Source: Paenibacillus sp. Soil750 (GTDB taxonomy: Bacteria > Bacillota > Bacilli > Paenibacillales > NBRC-103111). From it: a DNA stretch of 64,000 nt. Positions 33,888 through 44,000 of the stretch are shown here, piece by piece. The position numbers and the translations under genes were made by a program. Every line of letters begins with the position of its first letter. Within the stretch, counting starts at the first letter, position 1. The stretch is taken from positions 186,001 to 250,000 of the forward strand of contig NZ_LMSD01000043.1 of the NCBI RefSeq assembly GCF_001428045.1, given 5' to 3'. The notes beneath the pieces were generated by a model that saw only the letters and a list, made by a program, of their open reading frames with translations, was not told the DNA's origin and did no database searches.

Positions 33888-35666
33888 CTATTTTTCCTCT
33901 TCCGTAAATGGAAACGTGATCTCAACCTCAGTCCCTACTCCCGGGACACTTCGATAAGTAAGCTTCGCAGGCTCTCCGAAATAGTGGCGAATCCGTTCGC
34001 CAACGTTCTTAACGCCGAAACTGCTGCCACCGATCCGACTTCGACTAATGCCCGCCATCATATCTTCGATGAGGTTGGGACTCATACCCACACCGTCATC
34101 CTTGATGAGGAGGTGCATCGTAAGATCTTCCAGATAGGCCCGAATCGAGATGCTGCCTTCGCGCTGCGTTCGACCTAATATCCCATGAAGAATGGCATTC
34201 TCAACAAGGGGCTGCAGGGTGATTTTCGGAATCGGATGGCTGAGCAGCTCTTCAGGTACGTCAATCTGGAAATCAATCTTATTTTCAAAACGGATATTCT
34301 GAATCTGCACATAGAACGAAACATGCTGCAGCTCCTCGCGCAAGGTGATAATGTCTTTGCCGCTGCTGAGGCTGACTTTGTAAAAACGAGCGAGAGCCTT
34401 GACCACCTTCTTAATATCCGTGTTCAACCCGCTGTCGGCCATCCAGTTAATGAGATCCAATGTATTATAAAGAAAATGTGGGTTTATCTGCGATTGAAGT
34501 GCTTTTAATTCGGCATTTTTGACCTCTTGTCCCAGCCGGTAATGCTCCTTATTCATCGAGCTTATTTGTTCGATCATGTAATTATACGTTTGGATCAGCT
34601 CACCGATTTCATCTCTACCCTGTGTCTGTGCGAGCGCGATGAGATTTCCATTCTGCACGTCCCGTAAGCGGCTAGTTAATTGCGTGATACGCCGTGTGAC
34701 GGAGAAGGAGAAGAGGTAGGCTAACAAGTAGGCGATGACGGTCACGATGAGCAAAATAACCAACAAATCATTGCGTAATTGGTGACTTTGCTGCACAACC
34801 TCATGCAGTGGTATGACGGTGACCATCCCCCAATTGGAAGGCAGTTGCCGGAACAAATAGTAATTGTTATTCGTTTGCCAAGTAGTGGAGACTGCATCGT
34901 CCAGCGTATCAGGCAAATTGACTAGTGTGGTCACTGACGGATCCGAGGATAGGACGATTTGTTGATTCTGATCCACCAAGAAAGTCGTACTGTTTCTGAC
35001 CACATTCGCTTTACTCAGCATGGAACGAATCGTTTCCGCTTGAACATCAACGCGTAATTGACCGATGGGAATGGCATAATTGTTCGGATCCAATATACTA
35101 CGGACTACGTAGAGCGAAGAATTGTCACGGGTAGCTTTCTCCCCAAGTTCTGGGGCTGAGCACCACAAATATTTGGCATGCAAATCATTTAACCGGTTGA
35201 AACAAGGACTGTCCTTCGTTTCATTAAGTGATAAGAAATTCTCAGTCTCATTGGCGAAAATAAAAGCACTAGGCACGTAAAGGATGACACGTGAAATATC
35301 AAGGCTATCCTGCATAGAGCGCAGCAGCTTCTTAAGATTAGCGTATTCCTGCAGCTCACGATTGATATCACTGGTTACATTGTTATCCATCAGAATGTCC
35401 GAGATGGCGGAGTTGGAAACGAGAATATTCGTTGTCTCTGCAATCCGTTGGACGCGATAATTCAGAAAGGAATACGTCTGATCAAAGCCTTGTTTAGCCG
35501 AATAGGTGACATGATTGATGATGATATCGGACATTTTCTCGGAAGCAATGAACTGATAGAAGCCGAGAGGAAGCATGATCAGCAGCAAATAGGTGTACAT
35601 AATCTTATGACGCAGCTTCGTATTGTACAGCCATTTGCGCAGAATTTGAATGAAAGAGAAGATCAT
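33888..35666 (-). CDS. YesM-type sensor histidine kinase
   Basis: A protein of 592 residues. Helix 1 spans about residues 23-40, an extracellular Cache-type sensing domain about 45-295, helix 2 about 300-322, HAMP to about 370, the His-kinase domain with QSQINPHFLYNTLD (His397 is the phosphorylated residue), and HATPase_c with PLVENAILHG. The start at ATG 35666 overlaps the yesN-like stop as ATGA; ATG 35675 is in frame but is less well spaced. It probably senses an extracellular galacto-oligosaccharide and phosphorylates the regulator encoded upstream in the same operon. Confidence 0.95.
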   Translation of the reverse strand: MIFSFIQILRKWLYNTKLRHKIMYTYLLLIMLPLGFYQFIASEKMSDIIINHVTYSAKQGFDQTYSFLNYRVQRIAETTNILVSNSAISDILMDNNVTSDINRELQEYANLKKLLRSMQDSLDISRVILYVPSAFIFANETENFLSLNETKDSPCFNRLNDLHAKYLWCSAPELGEKATRDNSSLYVVRSILDPNNYAIPIGQLRVDVQAETIRSMLSKANVVRNSTTFLVDQNQQIVLSSDPSVTTLVNLPDTLDDAVSTTWQTNNNYYLFRQLPSNWGMVTVIPLHEVVQQSHQLRNDLLVILLIVTVIAYLLAYLFSFSVTRRITQLTSRLRDVQNGNLIALAQTQGRDEIGELIQTYNYMIEQISSMNKEHYRLGQEVKNAELKALQSQINPHFLYNTLDLINWMADSGLNTDIKKVVKALARFYKVSLSSGKDIITLREELQHVSFYVQIQNIRFENKIDFQIDVPEELLSHPIPKITLQPLVENAILHGILGRTQREGSISIRAYLEDLTMHLLIKDDGVGMSPNLIEDMMAGISRSRIGGSSFGVKNVGERIRHYFGEPAKLTYRSVPGVGTEVEITFPFTEEEK

Positions 35667-37237
35667 GATTGGCATCGCTCCCGATACTCGGAAGGCGTCA
35701 TGCCCGTGGATTTGCGGAAAATTTTGGCGAAATGTTCCCCGTCCTTGAAGCCCACTTGCGAAGCCACATCAAGTACCTTCAGTCGGTTGTTGCGCAGCAG
35801 CTCTTTCGCTTTTTCCATCCGATATTCGGTCACATATTGCTTGATCGTTTTCCCTGTAGCATCTTTGAAGATTGAAATAAGATGAGAAGCCGTCATCTGC
35901 ATATGATCACTTACATCCTGCACGGAAAGATCATCGTCAGCATAATGCAGATGTATGAAACGCACAATTCGGGAGCTTGTCGAAGACATGCCACCGCTTG
36001 AGCGATCTTGAATAGCTTTTCTCAATTCGTCTAGCTTCATGGCGGTAACTCGGTGGATATCGTCCAAATAATGACATTCCAGAATCAGCTTCCAAGCCAC
36101 ATCATTTTCCTCCGAGGTATCGAAGAGGGTGATGTTGCGACTTTGTGCAAATTTATCCATTTCCAGAATGAAGCGGTAGTAGAGTTCTTTCACACTAACA
36201 ATCAGCGTGCCTGGATGCTGGCGAATATCCCCGGTTATCGTTGCGAGCAGCTGATCGGCGTCAGCGAAATGCTCTTCAGACAACGCTTCCGTGAAGCGGA
36301 CGAGTTGTTCAGGCTGCGTTACGTAATGCAGCGATTGCGCATCACTTCCCGTATTATCATGCAAAATGAGGGAGCACGGTTTGTGAAAGAACGACTCCTG
36401 TAAGCGGAGCACAGCACTCGTATAGGACTCTTGCAGCTTATAGGCGGAAGGGACAATTTTGCCCGCAGCGATGGAAAATAAACCGAACTCCCGCTTCAAG
36501 GCGACGGACAGCTCGTAGCACAGATGTCGAACATGGCTGATCTCGACGCCGTCATGCTGATGCGAAAAGAAGTGAACGATCGCGTGATGATCATCTTTCC
36601 AAGCGTACAAATAGGGTTGCTCACTACTAGCGAGCGCTTCTTCAATCAAATGTCCCAGCGTTTCTTTCTGTGATCCAGGTGAAATCAGCTTGATGACGGC
36701 CGTTGCTGCGGGTGCTTGCATGACAGCTGTGAAATCAGCTGCTAATAAGCGACTATGCAGCATGTCCTCATCATAACCGCCGCGAATCAGCTGCAAAGCG
36801 GCTTCTTGCTTCATATAACTCTTGTTTTCTTTGGCTACCGTATCATTGGCAACATGTCGCTGTTCTTCCAATACGATATCAATCGCACCCCGCAGGGCAT
36901 CTTCTAATTCTTCCACATCAATTGGTTTCTCTACATAACTAACCGCTTTCAAGGTAATCGCGGCTTTCAAATATTCTTTGTCGGCATAGCCGCTCATAAA
37001 GACGATTTTGCATTGCGGGTATTTGCGGCGAAGATGAAAGGCAAGCTCGATGCCATCCATCCGCGGCATGCGAATGTCGGTGAGCACGATGTCCGGCTTG
37101 AACTGTTCCGCAATAGCAACAGCATCCAGACCGTCTACAGCTTCATGGAGTTCGGTGATACCAAGGCGCTCCCAACTGACGGATTTGAGTACGCCTTCTC
37201 GCGTGAATTTCTCATCTTCTGCAAATAGAAGTTTCAT
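35663..37237 (-). CDS. YesN-type response regulator with AraC DNA-binding domain
   Basis: A protein of 524 residues. The receiver domain spans 1-125, with acceptor Asp54 in VLTDIRMPRMDG and Lys in YVEKPID. A long middle region follows, and the C-terminal AraC/XylS double helix-turn-helix covers about 425-522 (LSVQDVSDHMQMTASHLISI, VASQVGFKDGEHFAKIFRK). The start at ATG 37237 follows AAGGGGGG; TTG 37246 would abut that site. It is divergent from the permease operon, and the intergenic region holds one copy of the shared 28-bp element, so it most likely activates the galactan locus. Confidence 0.95.
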   Translation of the reverse strand: MKLLFAEDEKFTREGVLKSVSWERLGITELHEAVDGLDAVAIAEQFKPDIVLTDIRMPRMDGIELAFHLRRKYPQCKIVFMSGYADKEYLKAAITLKAVSYVEKPIDVEELEDALRGAIDIVLEEQRHVANDTVAKENKSYMKQEAALQLIRGGYDEDMLHSRLLAADFTAVMQAPAATAVIKLISPGSQKETLGHLIEEALASSEQPYLYAWKDDHHAIVHFFSHQHDGVEISHVRHLCYELSVALKREFGLFSIAAGKIVPSAYKLQESYTSAVLRLQESFFHKPCSLILHDNTGSDAQSLHYVTQPEQLVRFTEALSEEHFADADQLLATITGDIRQHPGTLIVSVKELYYRFILEMDKFAQSRNITLFDTSEENDVAWKLILECHYLDDIHRVTAMKLDELRKAIQDRSSGGMSSTSSRIVRFIHLHYADDDLSVQDVSDHMQMTASHLISIFKDATGKTIKQYVTEYRMEKAKELLRNNRLKVLDVASQVGFKDGEHFAKIFRKSTGMTPSEYRERCQS

Positions 37238-37323
37238 GACGGGCAACCCCCCTTAGATGTAGCTATAGATTATCTTATATTTACATGCAATACCACTAGC
37301 AAGCGTGGCCATCTGCAAAAGTT

Positions 37324-37376
37324 ACAGGGAATCGATATTTTGTCGGGTTATCATGTTCCGAGTAACCTGTTAATTT
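37324..37376 (+). promoter_or_regulatory. regulated promoter, shared element copy A (permease operon)
   Basis: ACAGGGAATCGATA starts at 37324 and GGGTTAT ends at 37351, a 28-bp element. A -10-like TAATTT follows after exactly 19 bp (37371-37376). Two further copies with the same spacing precede the GH53 and GH42 genes. The element overlaps the position of -35, as expected for an AraC-type activator. Confidence 0.8.
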
Positions 37377-37423
37377 AGATACAGGAGAGAGACAACTAGA
37401 AACGGATGGGGGAAAGGATAGAG

Positions 37424-38341
37424 ATGAGAACAGGACTCCTGTATCGCATGAGATCCAAGAAAGCGCTGTTATTCATGATTGCGCCGGCAGTAATTTATTT
37501 CTTGCTTTTCAGCTATGTACCGATGGCAGGCATTGTGTTGGCATTCAAGCAGTATCGCTATGATTTAGGAATTATGGGGTCGCCTTGGGTAGGTTTGGAC
37601 AACTTCAAGTTCTTCTTTCTAACAGGAGATGCCTTCCGAGTAACCAGGAACACGCTGCTCTACAATGCGGCATTCATTCTTATTAATAATGGCTTACAAA
37701 TTATTGTCGCCATCTTCATGGCGGAAATCGGGTCCAAGCTGTTCCGTAAAACAGCGCAAACGGTTATGTTTTTACCTTATTTTTTATCCTGGGTTGTCGT
37801 AGGGGCAGTTGCTTACAATTTGTTTAACTACGAGCATGGAACCGTAAACACACTGCTGCGCGCGTTGCACATTCCTGAATTAGATATCTATACCACTACG
37901 GAGTATTGGAAATATATCTTGGTTTTCTTCTCGGCATGGAAAGCAGTGGGGTATGGCGCTGTGTTCTACATGGCCTCCATTCTAAGTATTGATCGTGAGA
38001 CTTATGAAGCAGCGGAAATCGATGGTGCTAACGTGTTCCAGCGCATTCGATACATCACGTTACCATCACTTCGACCAACGATTACGATTCTTGTGCTTTT
38101 GGCGATTGGCGGCATTTTCCGTGGCGATTTCGGACTGTTCTACCAGCTAGTGGGTAATAACGGCCTACTGTATGAAACGACAGATGTCATTGACACTTAC
38201 GTGTATCGCTCTCTGTTGGTCAACAACGAAATCGGCATGTCATCTGCAATCGGATTCTATCAGTCAATTCTGTGTTTTGTCACAATCATGGTGACGAATT
38301 TCCTAGTACGTAAATCAGATAAAGATAATGCGTTATTCTAA
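37424..38341 (+). CDS. ABC sugar permease, LplB/YteP type
   Basis: An inner-membrane permease of 305 residues with six predicted helices. The cytoplasmic EAA loop reads YEAAEIDGANVFQRIRYITLPSL, typical of carbohydrate ABC transporters of the Paenibacillus LplB group. It pairs with the second permease and the lipoprotein downstream to import oligosaccharides. ATG 37424 is chosen because GGAAAGGA lies 5 nt upstream; ATG 37406 is in frame but has a poorer site. It is first in the three-gene importer operon under element copy A. Confidence 0.93.
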   Translation: MRTGLLYRMRSKKALLFMIAPAVIYFLLFSYVPMAGIVLAFKQYRYDLGIMGSPWVGLDNFKFFFLTGDAFRVTRNTLLYNAAFILINNGLQIIVAIFMAEIGSKLFRKTAQTVMFLPYFLSWVVVGAVAYNLFNYEHGTVNTLLRALHIPELDIYTTTEYWKYILVFFSAWKAVGYGAVFYMASILSIDRETYEAAEIDGANVFQRIRYITLPSLRPTITILVLLAIGGIFRGDFGLFYQLVGNNGLLYETTDVIDTYVYRSLLVNNEIGMSSAIGFYQSILCFVTIMVTNFLVRKSDKDNALF

Positions 38342-38368
38342 ATTTACAGCAACTTGCGAGGTGGAACT

Positions 38369-39268
38369 ATGAGTACGACCAGTGTGAAAAAGAGTCAAAT
38401 CGATCAACGCATCTTGGATACGGTTGGCTATGTCTTTATAGCAGTGATATGTTTGGCTTGCTTGATTCCTTTCTTGCTCATCATTAGCGGATCATTAACA
38501 AGTGAATCGTCGATCACGAGTGATGGGTTTCGATTATGGCCGAAGGAATTTTCGTGGGATGCCTACACGTTTGCGCTTAAGCATCCTGAGCAATTCGTGA
38601 GCTCATATCTACTTACTATCGCATTGACGGTAACAGGTACAGTTGTGGGATTATTCATCTCCGCGATGGCAGCGTATGTGCTGCAGCGTCAGGATTTTGA
38701 ATGGCGCAGCGGATTTTCATTCTTCTTCTACTTTACAACGCTGTTTAACGGTGGACTTGTACCTTGGTATATCTTAATGGTTAACTATTTACACATGAAG
38801 AATACCTTTTGGGCGCTGCTTGTCCCGCCATTGTTAAATGTGTTCTATATCATCATCTTACGAACGTTTCTGCGCAGCATCCCGGATGCGATTACCGAGT
38901 CAGCGAAAATTGATGGAGCAGGGGATTTCACGATCTTCGTGCGATTGATTATCCCTTTGGCGAAGCCTGGTCTAGCTACAATTGGCTTGTTCACCGCGTT
39001 GAATTATTGGAACGATTGGTTTAACTCGTTGCTGTTTGTACAGAATGAGAAACTGTACACCCTGCAATATTTACTCTATAAAATGTTAGGAAATCTCGAA
39101 GGTATTCGCAAGGTTATGGCGATTACCGGTATGCAGGTAACAGACTTGCCTGGCGAGAGTTTGAAGATGGCCTTAGCCATTCTTGTTACAGGACCGATCA
39201 TTTTCTTGTATCCGTTCGTACAGCGTTATTTCGTTCAAGGCTTAACGGTTGGAGCTGTAAAAGGGTAA
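38369..39268 (+). CDS. ABC sugar permease, YtcP/MalG type
   Basis: A permease of 299 residues with six helices and the EAA loop ITESAKIDGAGDFTIFVRLIIPLAKPG. The N-terminus ILDTVGYVFIAVICLACLIPF matches the YtcP group. The start is ATG 38369, after AGGTGG; TTG 38354 lies upstream of that site. It forms the heterodimeric channel with the preceding permease. No ATPase gene is present in the locus, so a shared MsmK/UgpC-type ATPase encoded elsewhere is likely. Confidence 0.93.
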   Translation: MSTTSVKKSQIDQRILDTVGYVFIAVICLACLIPFLLIISGSLTSESSITSDGFRLWPKEFSWDAYTFALKHPEQFVSSYLLTIALTVTGTVVGLFISAMAAYVLQRQDFEWRSGFSFFFYFTTLFNGGLVPWYILMVNYLHMKNTFWALLVPPLLNVFYIIILRTFLRSIPDAITESAKIDGAGDFTIFVRLIIPLAKPGLATIGLFTALNYWNDWFNSLLFVQNEKLYTLQYLLYKMLGNLEGIRKVMAITGMQVTDLPGESLKMALAILVTGPIIFLYPFVQRYFVQGLTVGAVKG

Positions 39269-39280
39269 AAAAGGGTAGCC

Positions 39281-39303
39281 CCGGGAATTCCAATTCCCGG
39301 TTT
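39281..39303 (+). other. intergenic stem-loop between permease and binding protein genes
   Basis: A perfect 9-bp stem CCGGGAATT/AATTCCCGG with a 2-nt loop, followed by TTTATC, not a full T-run. Such a hairpin can partly terminate or protect mRNA, so that binding protein and permease levels differ. Confidence 0.7.
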
Positions 39304-39340
39304 ATCATAACTTATCTATCATTTATAAGGGGAGAATAAC

Positions 39341-40912
39341 ATGGCAAACACGAAAAAATTAGCCACACTCAGTCTGGTATCCTTATTTGCAATGGGAACT
39401 GTACTGACAGCTTGCAGCACCAAAGAAGCTACGCCTTCACCAAGTGCGTCATCGTCATCAGTTCCACAAGCAAGCGCTTCCGCGACAGCAGCTGCAAATA
39501 CGGGCATTGATACAAGTAAGGAAGTTAAGTTGAAAACGGTTCTGTTAGGCTCCAAGCCAAAGGCTTTTGATGAGGTATACGGAGAAGTTAATAAATTAAT
39601 GAAGCAAAAGATTAATGCCACACTCGACATTAGCTTCTTGGATTGGGGCGAATATCAACAGAAATATCCCTTGATGTTTGCTGCGAATGAAGACTTCGAT
39701 CTTGTGTTCTCCGCGACTTGGTCTTACTATGCCCAACAAGCTACGAAGAATGGTTTCATGCCTTTGACCGAAGATCTGATCAAGAAATTCGCGCCAAAAA
39801 CATGGGCCGAAGAGCCGAAGGTCGCTTGGGAGCAAGCGAAAATCAACGGCAAAATTTACATGATTCCTCAAAACAATTTTGAATATAGCTATCATATGAT
39901 TGGTATTCGTGGTGATCTGCGTCAGAAGTATAATTTGCCTGAGCTGAAAACGTATGATGATTATGTGAATTACTTGAAAGTAATCTCGGAGAAAGAAAAG
40001 GATTTCAAACCAAGCATTGGGGTAAGTGAGTTTAATTCGGTAGAGTTGATTCAGCCGAACGAGTGGAACTTTGTCGTGCCGCAGCTGCCTATCGTGTATA
40101 AAGTAACGGAAGCAACAGGCAAACTCTTCAGCTATGTAGATACACCTGAATTCGCAACTTTCTCTAAGAAAATGTTCGATACCCAAAAGACGGGTGCTTG
40201 GTCCCGCGATGCGATTGCCAATAAAGTAGATAAAACACAAGCTTTCAAAGATGGTAAATTAGCTTCAGTTGAGTGGAATCTAGGTACACTGCTGCGCACA
40301 AAATCCGAAATGCAAACGACGCATCCGGATTGGAAAGTCGAGTTATACGATCTAAGTGCAGACAAGAAACGTCTATCCAATCCATTCATCAACAATGGGA
40401 TGTCCATTCATGCGGGTTCCAAGAACTATGAGCGTGCATTGATGGCGATTGACCTTCTTCGTTATGACCCAGAGATTCATGATTTGACCAACTACGGTAT
40501 CAAAGGCAAGCACTATGAGCCAGTAGGCAAGGATCAGTTCAAGCCACTTCCTGCATCGGCCGATTTCCCGCCATCTGGTACAGATCCATGGGGCTGGAAT
40601 TCATTGAATGAGCGTCTTGATTCGACAGTAGCTGAAGAGACGATTAAATTCACAGAGAACTGGAAGAAAACCGTAACGGTTAACCATCCGTTGGAGACAT
40701 TTACGTTCGATGATACCAAAGTGAAGAATGAAGTTGCAGCTGTCAGTAATGTAATGGAAACTTATGGAAAACCTTTATTCTACGGCTTAGTTGATCCTAG
40801 CGATGCTGGGCATGGTTTGCAAATCTTCAAAGATAAGTTGAAGCAAGCAGGTATCGATAAGATTGTGGCTGAAATGCAAAGCCAAGCTGATCCTGTTATC
40901 GCTAAAAAATAA
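39341..40912 (+). CDS. extracellular sugar-binding lipoprotein of the ABC importer
   Basis: A solute-binding protein of 523 residues. The lipobox LTAC places the lipidated Cys at residue 25, followed by a Ser/Ala/Pro-rich linker (25-60) and a two-lobed binding domain of the long LplA type (family 1-like). It captures oligosaccharides at the membrane surface and delivers them to the two permeases. AAGGGGAG precedes the ATG, and a strong terminator follows. From context, galacto-oligosaccharides released by the GH53 enzyme are the probable ligands. Confidence 0.93.
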   Translation: MANTKKLATLSLVSLFAMGTVLTACSTKEATPSPSASSSSVPQASASATAAANTGIDTSKEVKLKTVLLGSKPKAFDEVYGEVNKLMKQKINATLDISFLDWGEYQQKYPLMFAANEDFDLVFSATWSYYAQQATKNGFMPLTEDLIKKFAPKTWAEEPKVAWEQAKINGKIYMIPQNNFEYSYHMIGIRGDLRQKYNLPELKTYDDYVNYLKVISEKEKDFKPSIGVSEFNSVELIQPNEWNFVVPQLPIVYKVTEATGKLFSYVDTPEFATFSKKMFDTQKTGAWSRDAIANKVDKTQAFKDGKLASVEWNLGTLLRTKSEMQTTHPDWKVELYDLSADKKRLSNPFINNGMSIHAGSKNYERALMAIDLLRYDPEIHDLTNYGIKGKHYEPVGKDQFKPLPASADFPPSGTDPWGWNSLNERLDSTVAEETIKFTENWKKTVTVNHPLETFTFDDTKVKNEVAAVSNVMETYGKPLFYGLVDPSDAGHGLQIFKDKLKQAGIDKIVAEMQSQADPVIAKK

Positions 40913-40918
40913 GTGTGG

Positions 40919-40948
40919 ACCGCTTCCTGGTGCAGGAGGCGGTTTTTT
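40919..40948 (+). terminator. terminator of the importer operon
   Basis: An 11-bp stem ACCGCTTCCTG/CAGGAGGCGGT (one G-U) with a 3-nt loop and six T. Confidence 0.93.
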
Positions 40949-40966
40949 AGTGCGTCTATAAATTGA

Positions 40967-41019
40967 ACAGGTAATCGATATTTTTGCGGGTTATGCTGCT
41001 ATTCTGATGTTGGTAAGAT
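40967..41019 (+). promoter_or_regulatory. regulated promoter, shared element copy B (GH53 operon)
   Basis: ACAGGTAATCGATA starts at 40967 and GGGTTAT ends at 40994. TAAGAT (41014-41019) follows after 19 bp. It is nearly identical to copy A across 28 bp, with the same geometry. Confidence 0.82.
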
Positions 41020-41033
41020 GTAGCAGTGAGAAA

Positions 41034-41047
41034 AGAAAGCGTTCACA
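41034..41047 (+). promoter_or_regulatory. cre site (catabolite control)
   Basis: AGAAAGCGTTCACA matches the CcpA-binding consensus TGNAANCGNWNNCA at 13 of 14 positions. It lies about 15 bp downstream of the -10 of the GH53 promoter, where CcpA would block transcription when preferred sugars are present. Confidence 0.7.
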
Positions 41048-41074
41048 TTAGAGCGCGAGAGAGGATTTGAGACG

Positions 41075-44000
41075 ATGAAGAAAAGCTTAGTAATCGCTAT
41101 GGCTGCAATGTTAACTTCAGGAATACTGCCTACGGCAATACCAACCGTTCTGGCAGATTCGCCGGCTGCAACGACTTCGAGTGACATCCACATTAACCCA
41201 ATCCCTGGTCTGTCCGCGGATTTCATTAAGGGCGCTGACGTGTCCATGTTGAAGCAAATTGAAGTCAGCGGGGGCAAATTTTACGATGGGGGCGTTGAGA
41301 AAGAGGCTCTCCAAATACTAAAGGACCATGGGGTGAACTGGGTCAGACTACGTGTTTGGAATAATCCAGTTGATGCGAATGGAATTGGGCTTGGCGGTGG
41401 AAATAACGATAAGGCGAGAACGATTGAAATTGCCAAAAGAGCCCATGAGCTCGGGCTTAAGGTGCTGCTCGATTTCCATTATAGCGATTTCTGGGCAGAT
41501 CCTTCTAAACAAACGAAGCCTGCGGCTTGGGAAGGGCTTAACTCTGTCCAGCTTCAACAAGCGTTGTACACGTATACAGCGGATGTAATTCAAGGTTTAA
41601 CTGATGAAGGGGTAATGCCGGAAATGGTACAGATCGGGAATGAGACGAACACTGGAATGGTGTGGCCAGAAGGACAGACGACAGGAAGCGGCGGCTATGA
41701 GGGATGGGCGAATTTGATCAAACAAGGCGTCCAAGCTGTCCGTGACCATGATCCGAACAATGCGAATGCGCTACGGACAAAAATAATGATTCATCTTGCC
41801 GACGGTGGGAACAACGAGCTGTTTCGCCGGAATTTTGATCAATTGACCTTGCGTCAGGTGGATTATGATGTGATTGGCTTCTCGTACTATCCCTATTGGC
41901 ATGGGCCACTGGAGGACCTCCGAACCAATATGGTTGACATTTCCAAGCGATATGGCAAAGAGGTGCTTGTAGCTGAGAATGCGTATGCGTACACGCTGAA
42001 TGATGGCGACAATTTTTCGAACAATTTCGGGCCTAGTCAAGAACAATTAGGCGGCTATAAAGCGACCGTTCAAGGTCAAGCACAAGAGGTACATGATGTG
42101 ATGAACGCTGTCGCACAGGTTCCCAATCAGAAGGGGCTTGGGGTGTTTTACTGGGAACCAGATTGGATTCCGGTGAAAGGTGCGGAGTGGAGCTCGAAGG
42201 CTGGAGAGGGTAACGGTTGGGAAAATCAAGCGATGTTTGATTTTAACGGTCATGCATTGCCATCGTTGGATGTCTTTAATCGTGTCTCGGCTAGCTCGAG
42301 CGGCGAGCTCTTTGTTGCGGAGGCAACAGCGATACACCCGGAACAAATAAAAGTAACGGTTGGCAGTACACCGGTGCTTCCAAGTAAAGTGCAGGTTGAG
42401 TTTACGGATGATTCCGTTCGTGATTTACCCGTGACGTGGGATGTCTTTGAAGAGGATGCCTTGCAGCATCCAGGTACGATTCAGCTTCAGGGCACTGTGA
42501 CGGGTGTTCCGTTAAGAGCAACTGGAACAATTACTGTTCAGGGCTCTACCAACTTGGTGAGCAATCCTGGATTTGAAAGTGGTAACAACGCCAATTGGAC
42601 GATCACTGGGGGGAGCAACGCAATTAAAGTGGTATCCGATAGTGCAAATGCGCATGATGGCAGTACCTATGCACTCCACTACTCCTTACCGCAGGATATG
42701 CCATTTTCGGCTACGCAAACGATTACTGGTTTAGCTAACGGGAAATACACCCTGAAAGCTTGGTCGCACGGCGGCGGGGGAGAAAGCAGCATGCAGTTGT
42801 TTGCCAAGGACTACGGCGGTGCTGAATTGTCTGAGAGCATTGTGAATACAGGCTGGTTGGCATGGAAGCATCCGATTCTGATGAATATTGAGGTTACTAA
42901 TAATACTGCAGATCATGGTACAGAACCGAATGGTACAGCGACTATTGGGATAAAGGCCGAAGGTAAATCCGGTAACTGGGGCAATTTGGATGATTTCGAG
43001 TTCTATACTGATCGCACAGCTGAAACACTGTCTGCGCCAAGTCGAGTTACGAAGGGATCAAACTTTAGCGTGAACGTTGGAAACGGAGGATTAGTTGATA
43101 CGATTTTTGCAGAGGATCTCGTCATCCACTATGATTCAGATGCGTTTGAGTTTGTATCGGCACAAAGCGCTTCACAAGCGGTGCAGCTGCTAACCACGGA
43201 TGCGCATACACCTGGTGTTGTAAGGCTCATTCTTGGACATTTGGGCGGAAAGTCATTGAATTCGAATTCTGTCGCGCTTACGTTGCGTGCGAAGGGTGAA
43301 ACCAATGCGGCAGAGGGAGTCGTTGAGGTAGCTTCTGCGGGATGGGGAACGGCACCAGCAGGTGGAATTATTACGCCAGCTTCGTTGGGTTCGGTGAAAA
43401 TTATGTTGGTTACGGAAGACATTGAACAGGTTCCATCTGAACCAACGAATATGCCAAGTACAGGAGCAGTTCAACCAAATCCAGTGCCTACTATCGAACT
43501 TAGTTTAGAAGGTGCTGCCAGCCTGAAACAAACGCCTGCTTTGAATGACAGCCATACGGCCGTTGCATCCGTCTCACTTGAGGTGTGGAAGCAATTGGTT
43601 GAATTGGCGAAAACGGATGCTAACGGAAATAAGAAGTTATCGGTAATTTTGCCGAAGATTGCTGGCGCTAACTCCTATGAGCAAGAGCTGCCTAGAGCAG
43701 CTTTACAAGGCTCTGCATTGAATCAGCTAGTGGAGGTAATCACCCCACAAGGAACGGTATCATTGCCAAGCAACATGCTTAGCTCCACGAGTGGTAAGGA
43801 GTCGGATTCCATAAGTTTGACAATTGGTTTCTTAGATCCTTCTCAAATACCAGATGCATTGAAATCGAAAATTGGCAGCAAGCCAGTGATTGATTTGAAA
43901 ATGAGAGCAGGCGCAGAAGTACTCCATTGGAACAATCCGGCTGCCCCAGTGACGGTTACGATTCCTTACGAGCCAACAGGGGAAGAACTGAAAAACCTTG

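Noticed and set aside
33858..37256. Several plus-strand frames opposite the YesM and YesN genes
   Set aside because: They are complementary shadows of clear sensor kinase and regulator genes.
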